From NCBI GenBank assembly GCA_965246845.1, contig CBDFFR010000014.1, forward strand, positions 62,001 to 126,000: 64,000 nt of DNA, read 5' to 3'. This stretch comes from JBBRMW01 sp965246845 (lineage in GTDB: Bacteria > Chloroflexota > Anaerolineae > Aggregatilineales > UBA2796). The translations under genes were made by a program, and so were the position numbers. The stretch's first letter is position 1. Each line of letters begins with the position of its first letter. This document shows, one piece after another, positions 17,628 through 25,583 of this stretch. Below the pieces are notes generated by a model, which ran no database searches, was not told the DNA's origin, and worked only from the letters and a program-made list of their open reading frames with translations.

Positions 17628-18308
17628 ATGGCAGAAAAAATTCTGGTGATTGAAGACGAAGCCCGCATCGCGCAATTCCTTGAGCGCGGGCTGATTTATG
17701 AGGGCTACCGTGTCGATACCGCGCACGATGGGCGCATGGGGCTTTCGATGGCGCGCGACAACCCGCCCGATCTGGTCATCCTCGACTGGATGCTGCCCGG
17801 CCTCGACGGGCTGGAAGTCTGTAAACGGCTGCGCAGCGCGAGCAGCGTCCCGATCCTGATGCTGACTGCGAAGGAAGAGGTCGAGAACCGCATTCAGGGG
17901 CTGGATGCGGGCGCGGATGATTACCTCGTCAAGCCGTTTTCGTTCGATGAACTACTGGCGCGTATTCGCGCGCTGTTCCGGCGCAGTACGCCCTCCAGCC
18001 ACCCGGAAGTGCTGCACTTCGCGGACCTCTCGCTCGACACCGGGACGCATCGCGCGATGCGCGGCGGGCGGGCGATAGACCTCACCGCCAAAGAATATGA
18101 ACTGCTCGAATTGTTCATGCGCCACCCGCGCCAGGTCCTCACGCGCGAAGTCATCTTTGACCGCGTGTGGAGCTATGACTTCGGCGGCGAGAGTAATATC
18201 ATCGAAGTCTATGTGCGCTACCTGCGCCAGAAGACCGAGCAAAGCGAAGAGCCGCGCCTGCTGCATACTGTGCGCGGGGTCGGGTATGTGCTGCGCGAAG
18301 GGGATTAG
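17628..18308 (+). CDS. OmpR/PhoB-type response regulator
   Basis: The 226-residue protein has a receiver domain with the acidic pair around residues 10-11, phospho-acceptor Asp53 (LVILDWMLPGLDG), Thr80 and Lys102 (DDYLVKPFS). It also has a C-terminal winged helix (about 130-225; LTAKEYELLELF, FDRVWSYDFGGESNIIEVYVRYL). It should bind DNA as a phosphorylated dimer. No sensor kinase is encoded next to it. The gene follows the propeller gene by 30 bases, so it may be the last gene of the cluster and respond to its envelope proteins, but the kinase must be elsewhere. Confidence 0.93.
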   Translation: MAEKILVIEDEARIAQFLERGLIYEGYRVDTAHDGRMGLSMARDNPPDLVILDWMLPGLDGLEVCKRLRSASSVPILMLTAKEEVENRIQGLDAGADDYLVKPFSFDELLARIRALFRRSTPSSHPEVLHFADLSLDTGTHRAMRGGRAIDLTAKEYELLELFMRHPRQVLTREVIFDRVWSYDFGGESNIIEVYVRYLRQKTEQSEEPRLLHTVRGVGYVLREGD

Positions 18309-18310
18309 GT

Positions 18311-18404
18311 CGCCCGCCATGAACGGACCGGGCTGTTACGGTATGGTGTCCCCAATGGCGCAAAAACCGGACCGTAATAGCGCGGTGGCCTCAGCCCCGC
18401 GCCA
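18311..18404. repeat. family B three-hairpin element
   Basis: About 94 bases fold as three stem-loops: GCCCG...CGGGC, then TACGGT...ACCGTA around a variable loop, then GCGGTGGC CTCA GCCCCGC. Related copies are at 45063-45157, 54927-55023 and 55747-55832. It sits between the convergent ends of the response regulator and the AlbA-type gene. Confidence 0.7.
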
Positions 18405-18411
18405 TGTGCGG

Positions 18412-19659
18412 TTACTCTTCGCGGACTCGCACGTAATACGATCCGCGCTTCTCGCCCATACGCTGAATCAAGCCTTTGTTGACCAAATCGGCAAGGTCAC
18501 GCCGCAGCGTTTCCGAATGCACGTCCGGGCAAAGTTCCTGATATTCGCGGTTCGTGATCGCGGTGTGGCTCCCCAGATAATCGAGCGCAAGCTGCTGGCG
18601 CGGGTGGAGCGTGAGCGGCTGCGGCGCGGGTGATTGTGCCAGCGTCCCGCCATGCAACACTGCGCGGAAGCCGCCCCCCGTTTCCGCGAATTCCGGCGCG
18701 GGCAGTTCCCCGGCCTGCATCAGCGAGAGGATACGGTCGATGCCGTAACCGAGCCGCTCGATGAAGCCCATATCGGCCAACACCTGCACAAGGATCGAAT
18801 TGCGCGAAAAGCGCTCGTCCACCATATTCGCGAGCGTGACCGGACCGGGCAGCCTGCCGGGGCTGGTCACTTCCATCCGGTCCGCGAAGAGATACAGCCG
18901 GATGCCATCGCCCTGCACGCTGTAGTCGCGGTGCGCAACGGCATTCACCAGCACTTCGCGCGCGGCTTCGAGCGGAATTGTATATTGCTCGTCGCGCTGC
19001 ATCGCGCCTGTGAGCCGGACCTCGTGCCGCAGGTGGTCGATCAGGAACGTTTCAGCCTTGCGGATTTGGTCGGGCAGCGCGCCGCTGATCTCCTGCCGGG
19101 TGAAGACATCGCCCATCTGCTGCCCGGCAAACTGCACCGCCGTGATGAACGCGCCGCGTATGAAGCGCGTCGGGTCTTTTCCAAAGAGCAGCAGTCCCGC
19201 GTGCGTTGGCGTCGGCTTGCCATCGCAGAGGCGCACGCAGCCACGCCGGATCAGCAAATCGAGCGAATCGGCGCTGTTGAGCCGCGCGGCGTAGCGTTCG
19301 ACGGCGCTCCAATCCAGATCGCTCAAGCCTGCATCGGGGATAACCGCGTCCTCGAAGCTGAGACCGCCGCGCTCGATCAGCAGCCGCCGCAGGCGTTCCG
19401 GTCCAAGCGGGATGTTCTGTTCGGCCTCGCGAATCAGGTAGCGGCCTTCGACTGCGTAAACGTGCGGCAACCCGTCCGGGACCGTGACCTGCACCGACGT
19501 TTTCCCGGCCTGCGGGATCGGCAAAATCAGCGGCGGCTCGGTACTCAGCGCGGCTTGCAAAACCTGATCGACAAGCGACCCGGCCTTGCGCGGCGCAGGC
19601 AGCGTGAGAACCCCGCCGCGTCCATTGGCGAGCGCGGCGAGCGTCTCCGCGAGGTCCAT
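18412..19659 (-). CDS. AlbA/HATPase-type ATP-binding transcriptional regulator-like protein
   Basis: The 415-residue protein matches the family with an AlbA_2 (Schlafen-like) N-terminus, a GHKL-type HATPase_c_4 domain and a winged helix. The AlbA part is short here and starts almost at its ANGRGG core. The ATPase region shows EVLVNAVAHRDYS (N box) and MEVTSPGRLPG (G1-like box) at about residues 240-285. A DeoR-like helix-turn-helix is near the end (TNREYQELCPDVHSETLRRDL). Such proteins are thought to be ATP-dependent regulators or defence-linked; function unknown. The ATG at 19659 leaves a 4-base gap to the cupin gene; an in-frame ATG at 19701 would overlap that gene by 38 bases and add 14 residues. 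Confidence 0.8.
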   Translation of the reverse strand: MDLAETLAALANGRGGVLTLPAPRKAGSLVDQVLQAALSTEPPLILPIPQAGKTSVQVTVPDGLPHVYAVEGRYLIREAEQNIPLGPERLRRLLIERGGLSFEDAVIPDAGLSDLDWSAVERYAARLNSADSLDLLIRRGCVRLCDGKPTPTHAGLLLFGKDPTRFIRGAFITAVQFAGQQMGDVFTRQEISGALPDQIRKAETFLIDHLRHEVRLTGAMQRDEQYTIPLEAAREVLVNAVAHRDYSVQGDGIRLYLFADRMEVTSPGRLPGPVTLANMVDERFSRNSILVQVLADMGFIERLGYGIDRILSLMQAGELPAPEFAETGGGFRAVLHGGTLAQSPAPQPLTLHPRQQLALDYLGSHTAITNREYQELCPDVHSETLRRDLADLVNKGLIQRMGEKRGSYYVRVREE

Positions 19660-19663
19660 GACG

Positions 19664-19996
19664 TCACGCACGGAAGTCTTCGCGCGGGGGGCTGAATACA
19701 TCCAGAATTTCGCAGCGTTCGACGCCGACGAAGCTGTGCGGCGTATTCGAGGGGACGACTACCGATTCGCCTTCTTCGAGCGCGACATCCACGCCATCGA
19801 CCATGTAAACGCCATGCCCGACTTTCAGATGCGAAATCTGCTCGTGCGGGTGCTGGTGCATTTTGATACTCGCGCCCGCTTCGACATGAATTTCCACGAC
19901 CATCACTTTTTCGCCGTCCGCGATGATCCGCCGCTGCACGCCCGGAGCCATCGTCACCCACCCTGTAACGTCAAAAACCTTGCTTTGAACATTCAC
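19664..19996 (-). CDS. cupin-domain protein
   Basis: The 110-residue protein is a single small beta-barrel with the two cupin motifs: ASIKMHQHPHEQISHLKVG (first motif, metal-binding His and Glu) and VVVPSNTPHSFVG (second motif, last His). Small cupins bind a metal and a ligand and can be isomerases, dioxygenases or sensors; this one cannot be assigned. It starts with GTG at 19996 and is followed at once by the AlbA-type gene, so the two are probably one operon, and the cupin may sense a small molecule for it. Confidence 0.85.
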   Translation of the reverse strand: MNVQSKVFDVTGWVTMAPGVQRRIIADGEKVMVVEIHVEAGASIKMHQHPHEQISHLKVGHGVYMVDGVDVALEEGESVVVPSNTPHSFVGVERCEILDVFSPPREDFRA

Positions 19997-20074
19997 GATT
20001 AAACCCCCTGCACCTTTTCGCGCTCTATTGCCGTATAGTTGATTCTATCGCAGATCACGCAAACAGGGGAACAA

Positions 20075-20443
20075 ATGAGCGCACTCGGCAACATCATCTG
20101 GATCATTTTCGGCGGGTTCGTCGCCGCGTTGTACTACCTGATCGGCGGGGTCGTGCTGTGCCTGACGATCATCGGGATTCCATTCGGCCTCAAGTGTTTT
20201 CAACTGGCGGCTGCCGTGCTGACTCCATTCGGGCGGCGCGTGGTGAAACATCCAAACGCGACAGGCTGCGTCGCGACCGTGTTCAATATCGTGTGGATTG
20301 TCGCGATTGGCTGGCAAATCGCGCTGGTGCATCTGTTCTTCGGCGTGATACTCGCGGTCACAGTCGTCGGGTTGCCGTTCGCGCAGCAGCATTTCAAATT
20401 AGCCGCAATTGCGTTCCTGCCGTTCTCCTACGATTTGGAGTAG
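20075..20443 (+). CDS. YccF domain-containing membrane protein
   Basis: The 122-residue protein contains two copies of the YccF (DUF307) motif, each a glycine-rich hairpin of hydrophobic helices: LCLTIIGIPFGLKCFQLA in the first half and AVTVVGLPFAQQHFKLA in the second. It should have three to four membrane helices. The function of YccF is not established. I chose the ATG at 20075, which follows an AGGGGA ribosome site and starts the conserved MSALGNIIWIIFGG; an in-frame ATG at 20039 lacks such a site. A family A palindrome follows its stop. Confidence 0.9.
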   Translation: MSALGNIIWIIFGGFVAALYYLIGGVVLCLTIIGIPFGLKCFQLAAAVLTPFGRRVVKHPNATGCVATVFNIVWIVAIGWQIALVHLFFGVILAVTVVGLPFAQQHFKLAAIAFLPFSYDLE

Positions 20444-20446
20444 GTC

Positions 20447-20472
20447 ACGGGCGGACCCATGGGTCCGCCCAC
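20447..20472. repeat. family A palindrome, single unit
   Basis: A short perfect palindrome, GGGCGGACCC then ATGGGTCCGCCC (arms GGGCGGACCC/GGGTCCGCCC), lies just after the YccF stop and could serve as a transcript end. Confidence 0.65.
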
Positions 20473-20577
20473 GCTTTTGATAATGATGCGTTTGCCCTGA
20501 ACCGCGCAGCCCTGCGATTTGCAGTAGGCGACCCGAACCGGGTACAGTAGACGCCCACAGCAGCAAGAGATTGACTT

Positions 20578-21885
20578 ATGAGCAAATTGACACGGACGCC
20601 GGACCTGATCCGGCAGCGGGAGCAGCATACCCCGCGCGGTCTGAGCAACGCGCATCCCATTTTCATCGACCATGCGCAGGGCGCGCGCGTGTGGGATGTG
20701 GACGGCAAGGAATATATCGACTTCGTGGGCGGGATCGGCGTCCTGAACGTCGGCCATAATCATCCGCGCGTGGTGGCGGCGATCACCGAACAGCTTGCGC
20801 ACCTCTCGCATATGTGCTTTCAAGTCGGCTATTACGAACCCTACGTGCGCCTTGCCGAAAAGATGAACGCCGCCGCGCCGGGCGCGTTCGCGAAGAAGAC
20901 GGCATTCTTCACCAGCGGCGCGGAAGCGACCGAAAACGCGATCAAGATTGCGCGCGCATATACCGGGCGTCCGGGCGTGATTGCCTTCACGGGCAGCTTT
21001 CACGGGCGCACGCTGCTGGGGCTGACGCTCACGGGCAAGACCAAGCCCTATAAGCAGAACTTCGGTCCCTTCGCGCCGGAAATTTACCGCGCGCCATTCC
21101 CCTACGAGTATCGCGGCTGGGATACGGAGCGGGCGCTCGCCGCGCTGGATGAGGTGTTCGAGACGCAAATCGCCGCGAATCAGGTAGCCGCGATCATCAT
21201 CGAGCCAGTATTGGGCGAAGGCGGTTTCGTCCCTGCGCCCCTCGCGTTCATCGAGGCGCTGCGCGAATTGACTACGCGGCACGGCATCGTCTTCATCAGC
21301 GATGAAATCCAGACCGGGTTCGGGCGCACGGGCAAGTTCTTCGCGATTGAACATAGCGCGGTCATCCCGGACCTGATTTGCTTCGCCAAGAGCATCGGCG
21401 GCGGGTTGCCGCTCTCCGGCGTGACGGGCAAAGCGGAGATCATGGATACGCCGGAGCCGGGCGGCCTCGGCGGAACCTTCGGCGGGAACGCGCTGGCGTG
21501 CGCGGCGGGGCTGGCCGTCTTCGAGATATTTGAAGAGGAAGATTTGCTCGCGCGCAGCGAAGCGCTTGGTCGCGAACTGCGCTCCGCATTCGAGAATTTG
21601 GCGCGGCGCTTCCCGCAAATCGGAGATGTGCGCGGCATCGGTCCGATGATTGCGATGGAATTTGTCCGCGACCCGCAGACCAAAACGCCCGCGCCGGAAC
21701 TCGTCAAGGCGATTATCACCGAAGCGCGCGAGCGCGGTTTGTTGCTGTTCAGCGCGGGGCTATACGGCAACGTGATCCGCTGCCTCGTGCCGCTGGTCGC
21801 GACCGAAGCCGACATCGCGCAGGGTCTGGAAGCGCTGGAGAGTGCAATCGCGGCGGTGGTCGGCGAAGCGGAGGTGGTCAGGTGA
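20578..21885 (+). CDS. class III (GABA/putrescine-type) aminotransferase
   Basis: The 435-residue protein is a pyridoxal-phosphate enzyme of aminotransferase class III. Visible landmarks are the substrate-side YIDFVGGIGVLNVGHNHP, the phosphate loop TSGAEATENAIKIAR, the aromatic FTGSFHGRTLL, the Asp of ISDEIQTGFGRTG and the PLP lysine in CFAKSIGGGLPLSGV. The closest named families are 4-aminobutyrate and putrescine aminotransferases. Its stop overlaps the GTG start of the succinate-semialdehyde dehydrogenase gene by 4 bases, which favours a GABA-transaminase role (GABA to succinate semialdehyde). Ornithine- or putrescine-specific activity remains possible. Confidence 0.88.
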   Translation: MSKLTRTPDLIRQREQHTPRGLSNAHPIFIDHAQGARVWDVDGKEYIDFVGGIGVLNVGHNHPRVVAAITEQLAHLSHMCFQVGYYEPYVRLAEKMNAAAPGAFAKKTAFFTSGAEATENAIKIARAYTGRPGVIAFTGSFHGRTLLGLTLTGKTKPYKQNFGPFAPEIYRAPFPYEYRGWDTERALAALDEVFETQIAANQVAAIIIEPVLGEGGFVPAPLAFIEALRELTTRHGIVFISDEIQTGFGRTGKFFAIEHSAVIPDLICFAKSIGGGLPLSGVTGKAEIMDTPEPGGLGGTFGGNALACAAGLAVFEIFEEEDLLARSEALGRELRSAFENLARRFPQIGDVRGIGPMIAMEFVRDPQTKTPAPELVKAIITEARERGLLLFSAGLYGNVIRCLVPLVATEADIAQGLEALESAIAAVVGEAEVVR

Positions 21886-23324
21886 TCGCCAGCAGCGCCC
21901 TCGACTTTCTGCCCGCTGCGCTGCAAGAACGCCTCTCCAGCGCGACCGGGAAGACGTTTCAAGTGATCAGCCCTGCCACCGGGACGCCCATCGGCGCGGC
22001 GCAGGACCACGACGCCGCCGACGCGCAGGACGCCATCGAGCGTACCGTCGCCGCCTTCGCGCACTACAAGCTAACGACTGCTTACGAACGGTCGGCGCTG
22101 CTGCGCAAGTGGTTCGGGCTGCTGATCGAACACGAGCTGTCGCTCGCGCGGCTGATGGCGCTTGAGATGGGCAAGCCGATCAGCGAGGCGCGCGGCGAGG
22201 TACGCTACGCCGCCGGGTTCATCGAATGGTACGCCGAAGAAGCGCGCCGCGTCTATGGCGATACGCTCCCCGCGAGCGCGGCCAACAAGCGCCTCTTCGC
22301 GACGCGGCAGCCCGTCGGTCCGGTCTACGCAATCACGCCCTGGAACTTCCCGATGGCGATGGTCACGCGCAAGGCCGGACCCGCGCTCGCGGCGGGCTGT
22401 ACGTTCATCCTCAAGCCCGCCGAGCAGTCGCCGCTAACCGCGCTGTATATGGCGTGGCTGTGGGAACAGGCGGGCGGCGACCCGGATGTGTTTCAGGTGA
22501 TCACAACCGCCGACCCGATCCCGGTCACGCGCGCGATGATGGACGACGCGCGTATCCGCAAGCTGACTTTCACCGGGTCCACCGAAGTCGGCAAGCTGCT
22601 ATACGCGCAATCCGCCGCGACGATGAAGCGCATTTCACTCGAATTGGGTGGACACGCGCCGTTTCTCGTGTTCGCGGATGCGGACCTCGACCTCGCGGTG
22701 AAGGAAGTCGTCGCGTGCAAGTTCCGCAACGCGGGGCAAACCTGCGTCTGCACCAACCGCGTTTACGTGCAGGAGCGCATCGCGGAGGCGTTTACGGAAA
22801 AGCTGGCGGCGGCGGTCGCGGTGCTGCGCGTCGGGGACCCGTTGGACGCGAACACGCAAATTGGTCCGCTGGTTGATGCACAGGGCTTGCGCAAAGTCGA
22901 AGCGCACGTCGCGGATGCGGTCGCGCGCGGGGCGCATATCGTTACGGGCGGCAGCGCGCGGGATGGCCTGTACTTCGACCCGACGGTGATCACGAACTGC
23001 GCGCCGGGGATGCTCGTCATGGAAGAGGAGACATTCGGACCTGTCGCGCCTGTCCTGACCTTCCGCGAAGACGCCGACGCAATCCGCGCCGCGAACGATA
23101 CCCCCTATGGCCTCGCCGCGTACCTCTATACACGCGACCTGGACCGCGCGATTCGCGTGTCGGAAGCGCTCGATTACGGTATCATCGGCCTGAATGACGG
23201 CTTGCCGTCGGTCCCGCAAGCGCCATTCGGGGGCGTGAAGCAATCCGGCATCGGGCGCGAGGGCGGCTACTGGGGCATTCAGGAATATCTGGATGTGAAG
23301 TATATTTCGCTCGCCCTGCATTGA
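21882..23324 (+). CDS. gabD: NAD(P)-dependent succinate-semialdehyde dehydrogenase
   Basis: The 480-residue protein is an aldehyde dehydrogenase of the GabD type. It shows the oxyanion Asn in ITPWNFPMAMVTRK, the nucleotide motif FTGSTEVGKLL, the base Glu in LELGGHAPFLVF and the catalytic Cys in RNAGQTCVCTNR, followed by EEETFGPVAPV. GabD oxidises succinate semialdehyde to succinate and so feeds GABA carbon into the citric acid cycle. It starts at a GTG that overlaps the aminotransferase stop, so the two are translated together. The two Cys around the active site (TCVC) resemble the redox-switched GabD enzymes. Confidence 0.9.
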   Translation: MIASSALDFLPAALQERLSSATGKTFQVISPATGTPIGAAQDHDAADAQDAIERTVAAFAHYKLTTAYERSALLRKWFGLLIEHELSLARLMALEMGKPISEARGEVRYAAGFIEWYAEEARRVYGDTLPASAANKRLFATRQPVGPVYAITPWNFPMAMVTRKAGPALAAGCTFILKPAEQSPLTALYMAWLWEQAGGDPDVFQVITTADPIPVTRAMMDDARIRKLTFTGSTEVGKLLYAQSAATMKRISLELGGHAPFLVFADADLDLAVKEVVACKFRNAGQTCVCTNRVYVQERIAEAFTEKLAAAVAVLRVGDPLDANTQIGPLVDAQGLRKVEAHVADAVARGAHIVTGGSARDGLYFDPTVITNCAPGMLVMEEETFGPVAPVLTFREDADAIRAANDTPYGLAAYLYTRDLDRAIRVSEALDYGIIGLNDGLPSVPQAPFGGVKQSGIGREGGYWGIQEYLDVKYISLALH

Positions 23325-23330
23325 TTGGAC

Positions 23331-23440
23331 GGATCGGTCAAGCCCGACCCCTACACCAGAACGCGCAGCAATTTGTAGGGGCGGGGCTTGACCCGCCCGG
23401 AACTTTGGAAATGTGGGTCGGTCAAGCCCGACCCCTACAC
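23331..23440. repeat. family A palindrome triplet
   Basis: Three units sit between gabD and the binding-protein gene. Their arms are CGGTC...GACC, GGGCGGG...CCCGCCC and GGGTCGG...CCGACCC, and the loop words GGCTTGA or TCAAGCC recur. The binding-protein gene starts 28 bases after the last unit. Confidence 0.8.
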
Positions 23441-23467
23441 GAACTTTTTAAGAGGAAAATCTGCATC

Positions 23468-24616
23468 ATGTTCAAAAAACTCTCCCTTCTGCTCGTCCTT
23501 GCCGCGCTCATCGTCTCGCTCGCGCCCGCGCGTTCGGCGCACAGCGCGGGTGAAGGACAACTGGACATCATCGCGTGGCCGGGCTATATCGAGCGCGGCG
23601 AATCGGACAAGGCTTACGACTGGGTAACGAGCTTCGAGAAGGACACGGGCTGTAAGGTCAACGTCCTGAACGCGGCCACCTCCGATGAGATGGTCTCGCT
23701 GATGAACGAAGGCGCTTACGACCTCGTGACGGCTTCCGGCGATGCGAGCCTGCGCCTTGTCGCGGGCGGGCGCGTGCAGCCCGTCGATTTCGCGAAAGTG
23801 CCGAGCTACAGCACAGTCGACAAGCGCTTGCAGGCCGCGCCCTGGTATACTGTCGCTGGTAAAAGCTATGGCGTGCCGTACCAGTGGGGTCCGAACGTGC
23901 TGATGTACAACACGGCGGTGTTCAAGACCGCGCCGACAAGCTGGAGCGTCGTCTTTGAGGAGCAAACGCTGCCCGATGGCAAGAGCAACAAGGGGCGCGT
24001 ACAGGCTTACGACGGCCCTATCTACATCGCAGATGCGGCGCTGTACCTCTCCAAAAAGCAGCCGGACCTGAAAATCACCGACCCGTATTCGCTGGATGAG
24101 AAGCAATATGCCGCCGTGCTGGACCTGTTGCGCGGACAGCGCAAACTCGTCGCGCGCTACTGGCACGACGCGGTGGTGCAGACGGACGACTTCGTGAATG
24201 AAGGCGTCGTCGCGTCCGGCACATGGCCGTATCAGGTGAACCTGCTGGTCAGCCAGAGCAAGCCGATTGCCAGCACAATCCCGGTCGAAGGCGCGACGGG
24301 CTGGGCAGATACCACGATGCTCGGCGCGAATGCCAAACACCCGACCTGCGCGTATCTGTGGCTCGAACATTCGTTGAACCCGAAGGTGCAGGGCGATGTC
24401 GCGGCGTGGTTCGGTTCGGTCCCAGCGGTTCAGGCGGCCTGCTCCGCGAGCGATTTGCTTGGTAAAGAAGGCTGCGCGACCAACGGCATCGAGAATTTCG
24501 ACAAGATCAAGTTCTGGCGCACGCCGGAGACGAAGTGCGCGGATGGGCGCGGCGATATTTGCGTACCGTACCGCAAGTGGGTCACGGATTTCGTCGCGGT
24601 GATCGGCGGTCGCTAG
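23468..24616 (+). CDS. PotD-like polyamine-type ABC transporter binding protein
   Basis: The 382-residue protein has a signal peptide (MFKKLSLLLVLAALIVSLAPARSAHSA) and the fold of the PotD/PotF extracellular solute-binding proteins: LDIIAWPGYIERGE near the start, then FEKDTGCKVNVLNAATSDEM, PYQWGPNVLMYNT and EGATGWADTTMLGANAKHP. Such proteins bring putrescine or spermidine to a PotABC-type permease. No permease or ATPase gene is found in the window. The start at 23468 gives a clean signal peptide. Placement in a GABA/putrescine gene run supports a polyamine ligand, but ligand residues were not mapped. A free Cys pair (GCATNG, TKCADGRGDIC) may form disulfides. Confidence 0.85.
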   Translation: MFKKLSLLLVLAALIVSLAPARSAHSAGEGQLDIIAWPGYIERGESDKAYDWVTSFEKDTGCKVNVLNAATSDEMVSLMNEGAYDLVTASGDASLRLVAGGRVQPVDFAKVPSYSTVDKRLQAAPWYTVAGKSYGVPYQWGPNVLMYNTAVFKTAPTSWSVVFEEQTLPDGKSNKGRVQAYDGPIYIADAALYLSKKQPDLKITDPYSLDEKQYAAVLDLLRGQRKLVARYWHDAVVQTDDFVNEGVVASGTWPYQVNLLVSQSKPIASTIPVEGATGWADTTMLGANAKHPTCAYLWLEHSLNPKVQGDVAAWFGSVPAVQAACSASDLLGKEGCATNGIENFDKIKFWRTPETKCADGRGDICVPYRKWVTDFVAVIGGR

Positions 24617-24656
24617 GACGCGCGTTATCGCAACGCGGCGCAACGTTCGGCGGACC

Positions 24657-25583
24657 GTGAAGATTTTGGTCTTCGCGGTCTCGCTCCTATTCGTCCTGCG
24701 CGCGTGCGTTATTCGCCCTGGAACCGACCGCCCCGCAAGCGCGTTCAATACGGACCGTAATGCGGTATGGCTCGGTATCGAATGGGTGAACGACGCGCAA
24801 ACGGATGCAGCAATCCGCGCGCTTGCCGCCGAACTCCGCAGCAATCGAATACGAGATGTTTTTGTTTACGTGAGCTACTTACGTCGCGACGGGCAGTTCG
24901 GACGAACTTTCGAGAAATCAGAGAACTTTCTTCGGTTACTGAAAGAAGTCGCACCGGAGGTGCGTGTACAAGCGTGGATCGGCGTTCCGCTGAAAAACCT
25001 TTCGGGCGGCTATGCTGATCTGGGCGACCCATCCACGCGGCGCGCAATTGCTGATTTGTGTGCGGAACTCGCGCGCGAACGCGGTTTTGCGGGCGTTCAC
25101 CTCGATCCTGAAATCATCGAAAGCGGAAATCAGGACTTTCTTCGGTTGCTGAAAGAAGTCCATTTGCGCATCGATCAAGGCGTGATCCTCTCCGTCGCGG
25201 CTCATGCGTGGTGGACGCCGCGCTATATCCGCGAAGTCGCGCAGGTTGCGGACCAAATCGCGGTCATGAGCTATGATAGTGCGTTACCTTTCGCTTTCCT
25301 CTACACAAATTGGCTGCGCCTGGTCGTCGTGAATTGGACTCGCGCGCTGGATGGTTGGAGCGGCGACCTGTTTATTAGCATTCCAGTATCCGAGGAGTGG
25401 TCCGCGACGCATAACCTGAACTCAGAGAATGTTGTGAGCGGCTTGCAAGGCCTACGTCTAGGCTTGAATGATTTGGATGCACGTCCAAACGCGCTCACCG
25501 GGATTGCGATTTACCCATATTGGGACATGAACGCGGAAAAATGGCAGATTTACCGACGAGATTGGTTAGGAGTCAACCCGTAA
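24657..25583 (+). CDS. putative TIM-barrel (glycoside-hydrolase-like) exported protein
   Basis: The 308-residue protein starts at a GTG and has an N-terminal hydrophobic segment ending in LRAC, possibly a poor lipobox. Alternating strands and helices suggest a TIM barrel: AVWLGIEWV, DVFVYVSYL, VQAWIGVPL, GVHLDPEI, VILSVAAHAWW, IAVMSYDS and LFISIPVS. The Asp-Pro-Glu on the GVHLDPEII strand recalls catalytic acids of glycoside hydrolases such as family 18, but I cannot place it in a named family. It is AT-richer than the genes on both sides. Its stop overlaps the start of the dehydrogenase gene (TAATG). A 26-base direct repeat within it codes FLRLLKEV twice. Confidence 0.5.
   Translation: MKILVFAVSLLFVLRACVIRPGTDRPASAFNTDRNAVWLGIEWVNDAQTDAAIRALAAELRSNRIRDVFVYVSYLRRDGQFGRTFEKSENFLRLLKEVAPEVRVQAWIGVPLKNLSGGYADLGDPSTRRAIADLCAELARERGFAGVHLDPEIIESGNQDFLRLLKEVHLRIDQGVILSVAAHAWWTPRYIREVAQVADQIAVMSYDSALPFAFLYTNWLRLVVVNWTRALDGWSGDLFISIPVSEEWSATHNLNSENVVSGLQGLRLGLNDLDARPNALTGIAIYPYWDMNAEKWQIYRRDWLGVNP

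Noticed and set aside
23435..24844. Minus-strand frame (469 codons) opposite the PotD-like gene
   Set aside because: It runs through a signal-peptide coding region and a repeat and has no motif.
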